Shown: positions 35,631 through 44,928 of the stretch, piece after piece | Layout of the letters: every line of letters starts with the position of its first letter | How positions within the stretch are numbered: the first letter of the stretch is position 1 | Source: Cylindrospermopsis curvispora GIHE-G1 | GTDB taxonomy: Bacteria > Cyanobacteriota > Cyanobacteriia > Cyanobacteriales > Nostocaceae | DNA: 64,000 bases | Reading direction: 5' to 3' | Assembly (NCBI RefSeq): GCF_014489415.1 | Contig: NZ_CP060822.1 | Coordinates: 3,023,501-3,087,500, forward strand | Translations under genes and position numbers: made by a program | Notes under the pieces: model-generated | The model's database searches: none | Seen by the model: the letters and a program-made list of their open reading frames with translations, nothing else | Told to the model about the DNA's origin: nothing

Positions 35631-35822
35631 TGGCGTTTCATTATTAGTCCTATATCCATGATCTCGTAGGGAGTGTAATGCGATCTCCCACGGGGAGTGC
35701 TTCGCAATCGCCCGCAGGGAGTGCTGCGCAATCGCCCTGAAATCCCATCACCTCTTACCAATAACAGGTTGACAGTTTTCCCTTGAGAAGATGTAGGGAG
35801 GCGATCGCCCTTACCGGGTGAC
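35631..35822 (+). repeat. hairpin repeats closing the cassette region
   Basis: R1 units and one R4 unit (35738-35800), ending in GCGATCGCCC where the IS4 remnant begins. Confidence 0.8.
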
Positions 35823-35829
35823 AAAGTGG

Positions 35830-36325
35830 TCAAACAGCTTGTTTCATAAGGGATAGAGCCTGAAAGCCACGCTGGAAAAAGAGGCGTTTATGAGGTTTGA
35901 GACCGATTAAGGTCAGAGCTAAATCAGCCCATAATTCCATGCCATAAATCCATAATTGTCCGTAAACAGCAAAGCTAAAATCACTCTGACGTGGGTAATT
36001 GTCCTGATGTTGTTGAATCCATCCGGCATAAGTCTCTATCCCTAATTTTTTCATCCGTTGACCGTACGGCTAAACTATAAGCAATCACAATTAATAAAAC
36101 TAAGGCTAAAAAACGAGTTTCATTTACTTTAGTATCCTCTAGATTATAACCACCTGTTTTACAATCTTTGAAGAATTGTTCAATTCCCCATCGACATCTA
36201 TAGAGGCATAAAGTTTGTTTGAGATTTGGTAGATTCGTTAAGATATACCAAGGTTCTTTTGGTCCTTTATGACAATATTTTCTCTTCCAATAAACAGCGA
36301 TATTAAATAACCCTAATTCATCTCC
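35830..36325 (-). pseudogene. IS4-family transposase, C-terminal fragment, frameshifted
   Basis: On the minus strand from about 36325 one frame reads GDELGLFNIAVYWKRKYCHK and carries the IS4 signature Y-x2-R-x3-E-x6-K (YRCRWGIEQFFKDCK), then NETRFLALVLLIVIAYSLAV. At a run of six A near 36050 the frame shifts to KKLGIETYAGWIQQHQDNYP and ends at 35830. The N-terminal catalytic part is absent. It abuts a Uma2 fragment. Confidence 0.8.
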
Positions 36326-36436
36326 TTAGAGTATTTTTGCTGGGAAGAACAGCAGTTGGACAAGCATGAGCTAATCGATGGTCGCGTATATACAATGAGT
36401 GGTGGTACACAAAATCACAGTGCCATCGCACGGTGA
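36326..36436 (+). pseudogene. Uma2-family endonuclease-like fragment
   Basis: A 36-codon plus-strand frame reads EYFCWEEQQLDKHELIDGRV then YTMSGGTQNHSAIAR-stop. This is the conserved N-terminal motif of Uma2 (DUF820) restriction-like proteins, so frequent in cyanobacteria. The start and the catalytic C-terminal half are missing. Confidence 0.7.
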
Positions 36437-36460
36437 TTTTTTATTATTAATTCGGTCTCA

Positions 36461-36849
36461 TCAAGGGCGTTCTCCAAGTCCAGAGAAATTGTCTTCTTCA
36501 ACGGTAAAATGATCTAAATTACTACGTAATACTTCTACCTGTCCATCGGTCAACCCTGAAATTTTCAGCACGTCTTCTACTTTTTGGTATGGTGAATTCT
36601 TCACTATCCAACCAGCCAATGTGGGTACAAACCAGGATACTGCTTAAATTCCCGCCTACTTGCATTATTGAGGTTAATTTTTCGACCAAACTCAGTACCC
36701 AGCTTATCATCGGCCGAATTTTGCAAGGCAATGAGGTTAGAAAAATTGTCCACCTTCAATCCATCAGCTAATGTTGGTTGGGAAAGAATTATTCCCAAAA
36801 TTACGAATACCGCACTCAAAAACATTAATAAGCGTGTCCTAACCTGCAT
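36461..36849 (-). pseudogene. psbU: photosystem II extrinsic protein PsbU, single-base frameshift
   Basis: From the ATG at 36849 the frame gives a signal peptide (about 1-29, cut after ADG or nearby) and the start of mature PsbU ([20 protein letters not shown], then QYPGLYP). It then shifts at GTGGG (about 36621-36625) and stops as HWLVG. In the next frame the protein resumes as [20 protein letters not shown] and ends [18 protein letters not shown] at 36461. One base has been lost. PsbU (12 kDa) stabilises the oxygen-evolving complex. Either a true pseudogene or a sequencing error. Confidence 0.85.
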
Positions 36850-36911
36850 AATGTGAATAATCTCCTAAGATAAAAACCCTCCCAACAGTAGCATGATTTC
36901 ACCAAATTTAT

Positions 36912-37676
36912 TACAGCAGATTTCATGTAAATAAACCACAATGATTGAACCAATTAAGCGCATTCTCTGCTGTAATATAATTTACTGCACTTGTCATGGA
37001 CTCATTTAGGGCTTCTAAGGTTCGTGCCTCACGACTACGGAGAAATTGCTTTAATTTTGACCAACATAATTCTATCGGAGAGTGGAGTCTCCTGTTCACT
37101 GGCATTTAAGTAGGGAGGCACAATTATTTGTAGGATAGGTTAGTAGTAGCGTAACCCATGGGGGTGTTGGGTTTCATACTTCAACCCAACCTACGTTCAT
37201 CTTATATTTAATTCCACCGACCTACTTAGACTTTTTTTTTATGACGTAGACCCAACTTTTCTAAGGCTCGATGCATGGTTGTGATACTAACACTAGTGCC
37301 CGTCGTTTCTCTCAGGCGATCGCATAATTCTGAAAGTAGTAAATCATTTTTCTCATCCAGCCAAGACTTGATCATGTTTAAATATTCGCCTACAATTATA
37401 GGCTTTTCATATCCTCCACATTGCTTTGGCTCAACTTGCCCAGTTTCACGATAACGACGTACTAAATTTCTCACAAATGATAAGCTGACCTTGAATCTTT
37501 CTGCCAACTGGCGTTGAGATCCCTCTCGAGCAACCCATGCTACAATCACGCGATTACGCAAATCTATTGAATAAGGTTTTGGCATATAATTTGACAGCAC
37601 TTCTACTCTATTTTAGTTTATTACCCTTATTATAGCTTATCTTATTTTGGAGTTTAACTACATGAAAATTGCTGTA
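36912..37676 (-). mobile_element. IS630-family element, copy 2 (defective)
   Basis: Ends TTACAGCAGATTTCATGTAA and ACATGAAAATTGCTGTA match copy 1. The N-terminal transposase frame (37226-37600) is intact up to an A-run of nine. A MITE interrupts it just after that (37109-37226). The catalytic frame then has a ~415-bp deletion joining GACTCCAC directly to TCTCCGATAG, leaving only the C-terminal 60 codons (36923-37105). It cannot make an active transposase. Confidence 0.9.
37109..37226 (-). mobile_element. complete TA-type MITE inserted in IS630 copy 2
   Basis: 118 bp with terminal inverted repeats AGTAGGGAGGCACAATTA and (other end, reversed) AGTAGGTCGGTGGAATTA, flanked by TA at 37107-37108 and 37227-37228. 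The empty site is present in IS630 copy 1 (GGCATTTAGAC on the same strand), proving precise insertion with TA duplication. Confidence 0.9.
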
Positions 37677-37679
37677 TAT

Positions 37680-37930
37680 CCCGTAGGGTTGTTGGGATCC
37701 CTCAACCCAACCGACAAAACCAGTCGGTTTTCAACCGACTTGCGCTTTGAGACCGGGAATTGATTACCGGTCTCCCCCACAGACAGTCTCCAGGTTGCTA
37801 GTCCTTCGCGATCTCCCAAAGGGAGTGCTGCGCAATCACCCGTAGGGTGTGCTTCGCAATCTCCTGTATGGATTGTAATGCGAGCTCCCGCAGGGAGTGC
37901 TGCGCGATCGCCCATTCCCACGTTCACATT
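37680..37930 (+). repeat. R5 and R1 hairpin repeats
   Basis: A second full R5 unit (37700-37805) almost identical to 29345-29460, followed by R1 hairpins. Confidence 0.8.
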
Positions 37931-37997
37931 TTTACTTAAAAACTCCGTAGTTTCTCTTGCGGAGGGAGAAAAAATGGAACTTCTATAAAATCTGCCA

Positions 37998-38034
37998 TCT
38001 TATATTTAATTCCACCGACCCACTTACTTCGCCA
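37998..38034. repeat. end fragment of the TA-type MITE
   Basis: CTTATATTTAATTCCACCGA followed by CCCACTTA is one end of the MITE only. Confidence 0.5.
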
Positions 38035-38067
38035 TCATAATAACACCACATATCAATCAGTTTTTCT

Positions 38068-38817
38068 TTACATTTCAGATATTAATGGTACACCCAACTC
38101 CAACTCTTCTAATAATCTCCGCTGACCAAATACATCCTGGGGACTTCCTTCCAGCATTAATTTTCCTCTATCCATCACAAAAACCCAGTCCGCCCACCTA
38201 TAAACTAAATCTAAATCATGGGTTGCCATCACTAATGTAGTTCCATGTTGGTGAATTTTATTCAGCATTGCTATCAAATTACGAGTCTGTTTAATATCCA
38301 GATATGCAGTGGGTTCATCCAACAATAATAACTCGGGTCTTAGTACCATGACATCTGCTATGGAAACCCGCTTTTTTTGTCCTAAACTCAGATGATGAGT
38401 AGGTGTTTGTGCCAAATTGGTTAGCTCAAATTCCACTAACACGTCCTCTACCCGTTGTTTAATTTCTGTTACTGGTAACCCCAAATTACACAAACCATAA
38501 GATATATCTTCCTCCACAGTAACAGCTACTAATTGTTGTTCTGGATCTTGAAAGACTAATCCAACTTTCTGTCTTAATTCACCTAGATAATTTCGCTTGT
38601 AAGTTAACGGTTCACCACGCCAATGCACAACCCCGCCCTTGGGTTTATATAATCCATTAGCTAGTAATAAGAGTGTTGTTTTTCCACAACCATTCTGACC
38701 AATCAAGGCACACTTCTTACCTGATGGAATTCTCAATGTTAGACCATTTAAAGCTAATTGTTGAGATTCCATATAACTGTAATATACTTCCTTAAACTCT
38801 AGTAGATATTCCACCAT
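38068..38817 (-). CDS. cbiO: cobalt ECF transporter ATPase CbiO
   Basis: 249 residues. ABC ATPase of the energy-coupling-factor cobalt importer. Walker A is GQNGCGKTT (about 39-47), the Q-loop is VFQDPEQQL, the signature is LSLGQKKR, Walker B is LLLLDEPT, and the switch His is in ATHDLD. The gene is last in cbiMNQO and starts 1 bp after the cbiQ stop. Confidence 0.93.
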   Translation of the reverse strand: MVEYLLEFKEVYYSYMESQQLALNGLTLRIPSGKKCALIGQNGCGKTTLLLLANGLYKPKGGVVHWRGEPLTYKRNYLGELRQKVGLVFQDPEQQLVAVTVEEDISYGLCNLGLPVTEIKQRVEDVLVEFELTNLAQTPTHHLSLGQKKRVSIADVMVLRPELLLLDEPTAYLDIKQTRNLIAMLNKIHQHGTTLVMATHDLDLVYRWADWVFVMDRGKLMLEGSPQDVFGQRRLLEELELGVPLISEM

Positions 38818-38818
38818 T

Positions 38819-39604
38819 TTACCAAAAATTTAATCCTATTAACACTACACAACCAACTATTGACTCAATCATATATCGCAGTTGTAAACCATAACGACAT
38901 TGGCGCCAAACCCGAAATTCGCTCACAAAACCTCTTGCTTCTAGTCCCAGAGAAAACTGATTATATTGTTGTAAGCTACGCTGTAGCAGTTGTCCTATCA
39001 GTATTGCTAAACTTTTCATTCCCACACCAGCAGTGCGATAACCACCACGGGAAGTTTGTGCTGTCCATAATTCATTGGCTGTGCTCAACAAAATGAAAAT
39101 AAATCTATACATCAGCAATAATAAGTCCGTTATCAGTATGGGAACCCCTAAATAGCGCAAAATTCCTAGTATTTCTGTAAAAGGAATAGTTAGTATCATA
39201 AAGTACACACAAGAAGCGGAAGATAAGGAGCGAGTTAAAATATTCCATGCTTGTATTGTTCCATTATGACTGATATAAACATAAAAATTCCCTAGGGTTA
39301 TTCCATACCATGAGTCTAATTTGACACTTTCTGTATCAAAAATGCTCACACCATTAACTATGAGCGCTGGTAAACTCATCAAGCCAAAAACTATGGTGAA
39401 CATCAACAACTGTAAATAAACCTTGGCTGGAATTTTGGCATAAATCAGTGTCCAAATACTCATCCAGATCACAGTTAAAATTTGTACTCGTGGATCACTA
39501 GCTAGAGAAATAGCAAGGGTGGTAAACGCAAAAATAAGTTTATGCCATGGTGATAATTTTCGTAATCTATTAGTATAAGATAAGGTATCTATTTGGTGGA
39601 TCAT
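38819..39604 (-). CDS. cbiQ: cobalt ECF transporter transmembrane coupling protein CbiQ
   Basis: 261 residues with about five membrane helices and the two cytoplasmic coupling motifs typical of the T component (SRGGYRTA near 183 and LEARGF near 222, the Ala-Arg-Gly signatures that dock on the ATPases). Lies 19 bp after cbiN and directly before cbiO. Confidence 0.9.
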   Translation of the reverse strand: MIHQIDTLSYTNRLRKLSPWHKLIFAFTTLAISLASDPRVQILTVIWMSIWTLIYAKIPAKVYLQLLMFTIVFGLMSLPALIVNGVSIFDTESVKLDSWYGITLGNFYVYISHNGTIQAWNILTRSLSSASCVYFMILTIPFTEILGILRYLGVPILITDLLLLMYRFIFILLSTANELWTAQTSRGGYRTAGVGMKSLAILIGQLLQRSLQQYNQFSLGLEARGFVSEFRVWRQCRYGLQLRYMIESIVGCVVLIGLNFW

Positions 39605-39623
39605 CGGAAATTATTTTGCTGGC

Positions 39624-39932
39624 TTATTCTTCAGGTTTTTGCGGTTGGGAACGTCCCTTATATAACCCAATTGCATAACCAACCACTCCAGCTCCCAAAG
39701 CTGCTTGTAAAGCAAATAATAAACTTTCTATTTCTCCACTAGGGGGTTCAAACAATGATTTAAACCAAGGTTTATATTTAGGTTGTATTTCAGTAATTAG
39801 CTTTTCTGCTTGCTTATCAGCCCCTCCAAATTCACTATCACGAATCAATGTTAGTGGTGTCACAGCTAAAATGACCACACTTACTACCAAAAGCCAGTTA
39901 CTTAACCTTTTCTGAGACTGATTCATTGCCAT
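39624..39932 (-). CDS. cbiN: cobalt transport accessory protein CbiN
   Basis: 102 residues with two membrane helices flanking an exported loop rich in [11 protein letters not shown] and [10 protein letters not shown]. CbiN assists metal loading of CbiM. The gene overlaps the end of cbiM by 35 bp, which suggests translational coupling. Confidence 0.9.
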   Translation of the reverse strand: MAMNQSQKRLSNWLLVVSVVILAVTPLTLIRDSEFGGADKQAEKLITEIQPKYKPWFKSLFEPPSGEIESLLFALQAALGAGVVGYAIGLYKGRSQPQKPEE

Positions 39933-40686
39933 CTTCTCCCTTGATTAATTGTAAAAGTTCCAACTCTTGAGGATTATAAGATTGCAGCCAATTCCACACT
40001 AGCACGGTTAACAATCCCTCGCTAATTGCTAGGGGAACTTGAGTGATGGCAAAAATTCCGGTAAATTTGACAAGGGAGGCCATAAAACCACCAACTGGTG
40101 CGGGAAAAGCCAGAGCAAGTTGTATAGAAGTAATTATATAGGTCAGCAAATCCGCGATCGCAGCTGCCAAGAAAATAGCTATTCTCTCTTTACCGCCAAC
40201 TTTAATTGTCAAGTTGTATATCCAGTAAGCTGCAAAAGGTCCAGCTATGGCCATAGAAAATGCATTAGCTCCTAGGGTGGTCAATCCACCATGGGCCAGT
40301 AACAAGGATTGAAACAATAGTACCAAACTACCCAGGACTGACATTGTTAAGGGTCCAAACAGCACTGCGCCCAGTCCAGTACCCGTAGGATGGGAAGAGC
40401 TACCTGTGACCGAGGGTATTTTTAATGCTGACAGCACAAAAGCAAAAGCACCTGCTAAACCCAGTACTAGTTTCAGTTGGGGGTTGGCCTGGGTAGTGCG
40501 GGTTAGACTACGTAACCCAAGAATAAAAAAGGGTAATGCTACCACCCACCAAAAAACCGCCCACTCCACCGGTAGAAAACCCTCCATAATGTGCATGGCG
40601 TAGGCCGGCTTTGGCAAACCAACTACTATACAAAAACTGGCAATTCCAATTAGGGTTAGATTGCACAAACCCTGTTTTACTTTCAC
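39898..40686 (-). CDS. cbiM: cobalt ECF transporter substrate-binding protein CbiM
   Basis: 262 residues from a GTG at 40686, preceded by GAGG at suitable spacing; the frame is open to 40755 but would add 23 hydrophilic residues before the signal peptide. The signal sequence ends in PAYA and the mature protein begins [12 protein letters not shown], whose N-terminal Met-His supplies metal ligands in CbiM/NikM. About six or seven helices follow. Cobalt rather than nickel is inferred from the CbiN partner. I see no cobalamin riboswitch upstream. Confidence 0.9.
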   Translation of the reverse strand: MKVKQGLCNLTLIGIASFCIVVGLPKPAYAMHIMEGFLPVEWAVFWWVVALPFFILGLRSLTRTTQANPQLKLVLGLAGAFAFVLSALKIPSVTGSSSHPTGTGLGAVLFGPLTMSVLGSLVLLFQSLLLAHGGLTTLGANAFSMAIAGPFAAYWIYNLTIKVGGKERIAIFLAAAIADLLTYIITSIQLALAFPAPVGGFMASLVKFTGIFAITQVPLAISEGLLTVLVWNWLQSYNPQELELLQLIKGEDGNESVSEKVK

Positions 40687-40952
40687 AATCCGTACCTCGC
40701 ATAATCTATCGGCGAATACATTTGCCTTACTCGATGAAAATACCACAGTTGACATACTACATTGCTTTACTCCACAATGACAAGCTAGTTTCCTAAGGTA
40801 TAGTTTTACATATTATATTAGATATATATTAGAACCCAGGAAAAGCCATTTAGAAGGATGGCTCCCATTCTTTTGGTGAAATTGACGTTAAACGCTCTAT
40901 TTAGATTTAATTAGATTTAAACTCAACTGAGGTAAAATTTTAACTACTTGTC

Positions 40953-42293
40953 ATGAATTATAAGCCCCCATTGGATATAACAAAATCACTTTATCAAGCT
41001 TGCAACCCCAACAAAACGCTAAATAGTAGCAGTCCAGAAGATAAACAACAGTATATTGATTTTTCCCCAGTTCGCGGACTAAAAATTGTTAACGAAATTA
41101 AACGGACTATTACAAGGCTTTCCCCAGATTCGCCCACCTGTCAACTATTTACCGGACATATTGGTGTAGGTAAATCAACTGAATTAATGAGGTTAAAATT
41201 AGAGCTAGAAACTGAATGTTTTCACGTAATATATTTTGAGTGTAGCCAGAGTTTGGATTTAGGAGATGTGGATGTTACAGACATTTTATTAGCAATAGCT
41301 AAAGAAGTGAGTCACAGTTTAGAAGTTACACAAATTAACCTCAAATCCGGATTTTTCCAGACTCTATTTCAAGATGTGATTGAATTCTTGCAAACACCCT
41401 TGGATATTGATTTTGAGGCGGAATTATCTGTTGGTATAGCCAAAATCACTGCTAAAACCAAGGAAAGTCCCAAACTACGTAATCAGCTCAGACAGTATTT
41501 AGAACCCCGCACCGCTAGTATTTTACAGTCTATTAATAGAGAATTACTAATCCCTGCTCAAGAGGAGTTAAAAAAGCGAGGTAAGTCAGGTCTAGTAGTA
41601 ATCATTGATAATTTGGACAGGATAGATAATAGTCCTAAAGCCAATGGTCAACATCAACCAGAATATCTGTTTATTGAAAGAGGTGAACATTTAAAAGCTT
41701 TAAGCTGTCACATTGTGTATACAATTCCTTTAGTGCTTATATTTTCCAATGCTTTAGGTAGACTAATTAATCGCTTTGGAGTAGATCCTAAAGTGTTGCC
41801 AATGATATCTGTGAAACAAAGAAATGGTGAATACTACTCAGCAGCTATGACACTTCTGCAACAAATGATTATGGTCAGAGCTTTTCCTGGTGTGAATTGG
41901 CAACAAGGTCCAGAGAAATTGGCCTTAACCACTAAGATTTTTGATAGTCCCAGAACCTTTGATCGCCTTTGTCAGGTTAGCGGTGGTCACTTACGTAGTA
42001 TTTTGAAGTTGTTATTTCGTTGTTTACAATCACAGGACGCACCAATTTCTCGTCTATGTTTAGAAAATACCATTAAAGAACAATGTAATCTGTTAAGTTT
42101 AGCTATTACACCTGATGAATGGGAACTATTGCGAGAAGTATGGAAAACAAAAACATACAGAGGTGAAGAACAGTATGATATTTTGCTGCGCAGTTTGTTT
42201 GTTTTTGAATATCGAGATGACCAAGGTTCTTGGTTTGATATCAATCCAATCTTATTAGAATCCACCGAATTTTCCAGGGATTATAAGGATTAA
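40953..42293 (+). CDS. AAA-like P-loop ATPase
   Basis: 446 residues. Walker A is GHIGVGKST (about 69-77) and Walker B-like VVIIDNLDRID (about 218-228), with a helical C-terminal region. Such predicted ATPases are frequent in filamentous cyanobacteria and resemble the NTPase part of STAND/KAP signalling proteins. The next gene starts 4 bp after the stop, so they form a two-gene unit. Function unknown; a role in signalling or defence is only a guess. Confidence 0.6.
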   Translation: MNYKPPLDITKSLYQACNPNKTLNSSSPEDKQQYIDFSPVRGLKIVNEIKRTITRLSPDSPTCQLFTGHIGVGKSTELMRLKLELETECFHVIYFECSQSLDLGDVDVTDILLAIAKEVSHSLEVTQINLKSGFFQTLFQDVIEFLQTPLDIDFEAELSVGIAKITAKTKESPKLRNQLRQYLEPRTASILQSINRELLIPAQEELKKRGKSGLVVIIDNLDRIDNSPKANGQHQPEYLFIERGEHLKALSCHIVYTIPLVLIFSNALGRLINRFGVDPKVLPMISVKQRNGEYYSAAMTLLQQMIMVRAFPGVNWQQGPEKLALTTKIFDSPRTFDRLCQVSGGHLRSILKLLFRCLQSQDAPISRLCLENTIKEQCNLLSLAITPDEWELLREVWKTKTYRGEEQYDILLRSLFVFEYRDDQGSWFDINPILLESTEFSRDYKD

Positions 42294-42297
42294 TATC

Positions 42298-42768
42298 ATG
42301 AATAATTTGGAGAATTTTGCTAATGATAACCATGATGCAATTAGGAGTATATTGAGGGCTATTAACTTTTCCCAAGGTCAGTTTTCTCTCATCTTTTTGC
42401 ACTGTAATTGTGTTAGATTACACCAAAAAATAGCAGTAAAATTGCGTAGTAATTATTGTACAAAAATTGAGGAGATCAACCTATCCCCATCAGCTATAAG
42501 TCTTTATGATAACATATCAGCAACAATGGTGAATATACAACCCTATGCTGTGATGGTTTTTGGTTTAGATGCTGTTAACAATCTGGACTCGATTTTACAA
42601 GTATCAAACCAAATTAGAGAGGAATTCAGCAGAAAATTTGCCTTTCCACTATTTATTTGGATAGATGATCAAGTACTTAGGAGAATTATTAGGATTGCAC
42701 CAGACTTAGAGAGCTGGAGTACTATTATTGATTTTGACAAACTTGCTAGTAACAAAAAACTTAATTAA
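42298..42768 (+). CDS. partner of the AAA-like ATPase, possibly truncated
   Basis: 156 residues. The sequence FSLIFLHCNCVRLHQKIAVK ... QIREEFSRKFAFPLFIWIDD ... APDLESWSTIIDF resembles the N-terminal domain that in related cyanobacterial proteins precedes long TPR or effector regions. Here it stops right after that domain (KLASNKKLN), so it may be a truncated remnant or a stand-alone adaptor. Confidence 0.5.
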   Translation: MNNLENFANDNHDAIRSILRAINFSQGQFSLIFLHCNCVRLHQKIAVKLRSNYCTKIEEINLSPSAISLYDNISATMVNIQPYAVMVFGLDAVNNLDSILQVSNQIREEFSRKFAFPLFIWIDDQVLRRIIRIAPDLESWSTIIDFDKLASNKKLN

Positions 42769-42861
42769 TGGGGTCCACATGGAATCCCCCTTTAAATTTA
42801 GACTTATCTTCACAGGGGATTGAACAGAAATATCGCTCCCCACGCCTCTAATAATATTGGT

Positions 42862-44751
42862 CTAGCCTACCTCTGAGTCAGAGGGTAAAAATCCATTAGC
42901 CTGCATTTTCCATAATTTGTAATAGGTTCCACCCAATGCCAGCAAATCATCATGAGACCCGTCTTCAACAATAGTTCCTTTGTCGAATACCAAAATACGA
43001 TCTAGATGGGAAATAGTAGACAAATGATGGGTGATCACAATCACCGTCTTATTATTCATTGCCAAATCTAGTGTTTCTTGAATTGCTTTTTCAGTAATAG
43101 AATCTAAACTGGAAGTTGCCTCATCTAGAATCAAAATTGGTGCATCCTTTAAAATAGCTCTAGCAATAGCAATCCTCTGTCTTTGCCCTCCAGATAATTT
43201 CACTCCTCGTTCACCCACCAAAGAATTATAACCATTCTTCATTTGGGCGATAAAATCATCAGCATAAGCCTTAATTGCCGCTATTTTCACATCTTTATCT
43301 TGGGCCTCTAAGCGACCATAACGGATATTTTCTAGTAAGGTTCTATGGAATAGGGAAGGGTCTTGAGGAATTAAGCTAATCTGGGAATGGAGAGCATCCT
43401 GGGCCATTTCTCGCACATCTACCCCATCAATAAGAATTTTTCCCGATTGGGGGTCAAATAATCGCAAAATTAAATTGACAAAACTGGATTTACCAGAACC
43501 AGAAAATCCCACTAGTCCCACACGTTGTCCTGGTTTGATTGCCACAGAAAGATTTTCAAAAACTTTTTTCTCTTGAGAATAACTAAAGTTTACCTGGTGA
43601 AACTCAATCCGTCCTTGGGAAAATTGATGGGTAAGTGCATGCTCTTTATCAATTAATTCATGAGGTTGAACTATTATATGAACTCCACTGGCTACATTAC
43701 CAATACATTCAAAAAATTCAATGAGCCTGCGACTTAAGTTTCTCACCTCACTGAGGATTAACAATGACAAACTGGTTGCTACAACCAAATCAGCTGCTGT
43801 GATTAATCCCCTACTCCACAAAGATATAGAATAATACAAGGTACTAATTTTAAGAATTGCAGCAGAAACATATTGAAACCAACGAATTCTTTCTGCGTAC
43901 CAATTACACTTTCTTACTTCCTCGAGTTCATATTTTAACTGATCATTTAAATACTTCCTTTCAAAGTCAAAATGGGCAAATAATCTGGTGCTACTAATAT
44001 TTGTTACAGCATCAACAATCAATCCAGTAGTGTTACCTTTAGCTAATGCTGCGCTGCGGGAGTAAATTTGACAACGGGTGGCTAACCAAAAGGAAATGGT
44101 TATAAAAAAAATCGCCCATGTACCAACTAATATTGCTAGGAGAGGATAAGTACGATAAAGCAAAATTGTGGATACAATATACACACTTATTAACGGTATA
44201 AATTCGGTAATCAGCCCGTTCATTGTTTGAGTAACACCTAAAGAGGTTTCACTGATACGATGTGCTAATTCTCCCGCAAAACTACTGCTTAAATAACGAT
44301 GGGAATGGTATTGTAAATAAGCGTACAAAGATCGGACAATAGAATGCCGATGAATTGTATACAGAATACTTTGCAAAAAACCTGATGCACGCCCAAAAAC
44401 TACTTCACCAATACTGAGCATAATAAATAAAGTTAATGGTTGTTTAATAACTTCAAAGATTTGCTCACTATTTGAATGAGCTACTGTGACACTACGAATA
44501 ATTTCTCCTATGGCATAGGGTAACATAATTCCACAGGTAGCATTTAATATCTCCAAAATTACCATTGCTACATACCACCAGCGAAACTGGTTGATAAAAT
44601 AACAAACAAATCTGAATGGTGTACTGGGCAAATTTGGTGCATCAGATGCACGCTGAAAAGAATGCCAAGGTCTTACATTTTCAGAAAGTACTTCTTCCTG
44701 TACTGATTCCCCTCTTCCCGCTAAAGTATATGTTGAATTGGGCACATCCAT
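42862..44751 (-). CDS. ABC exporter (ABCB-type half transporter)
   Basis: 629 residues: a six-helix transmembrane domain (about 50-345) and an ATPase domain (about 375-615) with Walker A GFSGSGKSS, Q-loop LIPQDPSLF, signature LSGGQRQR, Walker B ILILDEAT and switch His (VITHHLS). It works as a homodimer. Such proteins export lipids, peptides or drugs; the substrate is unknown and no accessory gene is adjacent. Confidence 0.88.
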   Translation of the reverse strand: MDVPNSTYTLAGRGESVQEEVLSENVRPWHSFQRASDAPNLPSTPFRFVCYFINQFRWWYVAMVILEILNATCGIMLPYAIGEIIRSVTVAHSNSEQIFEVIKQPLTLFIMLSIGEVVFGRASGFLQSILYTIHRHSIVRSLYAYLQYHSHRYLSSSFAGELAHRISETSLGVTQTMNGLITEFIPLISVYIVSTILLYRTYPLLAILVGTWAIFFITISFWLATRCQIYSRSAALAKGNTTGLIVDAVTNISSTRLFAHFDFERKYLNDQLKYELEEVRKCNWYAERIRWFQYVSAAILKISTLYYSISLWSRGLITAADLVVATSLSLLILSEVRNLSRRLIEFFECIGNVASGVHIIVQPHELIDKEHALTHQFSQGRIEFHQVNFSYSQEKKVFENLSVAIKPGQRVGLVGFSGSGKSSFVNLILRLFDPQSGKILIDGVDVREMAQDALHSQISLIPQDPSLFHRTLLENIRYGRLEAQDKDVKIAAIKAYADDFIAQMKNGYNSLVGERGVKLSGGQRQRIAIARAILKDAPILILDEATSSLDSITEKAIQETLDLAMNNKTVIVITHHLSTISHLDRILVFDKGTIVEDGSHDDLLALGGTYYKLWKMQANGFLPSDSEVG

Positions 44752-44874
44752 CCTTTATCCTTATATATTAAATGAGGTAAGTAGTGCCAATAGAGGAATT
44801 ATGGGCTTGGGCACACGAAAGATTCTACAGCACTCGAAACTCTCTAATTAGATAGTAAACAAATTTTGCAGAAC

Positions 44875-44928
44875 GTAGGATGGGTTGAGGAACGAAACCC
44901 ATCCTACAAATAATTGTGCCTCCCTTTA
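44875..44928 (-). repeat. MITE fragment at the 3' end of phnM2
   Basis: CGTAGGATGGGTTGAGGAAC through GTGCCTCCCTTTAA is the right half of the TA-type MITE; the phnM2 stop codon lies on its border. Confidence 0.6.

Noticed and set aside
40756-40952. Cobalamin riboswitch upstream of cbiM
   Set aside because: I looked for the B12-box and the conserved GCCACTG segment in this 200-bp gap and did not see them.
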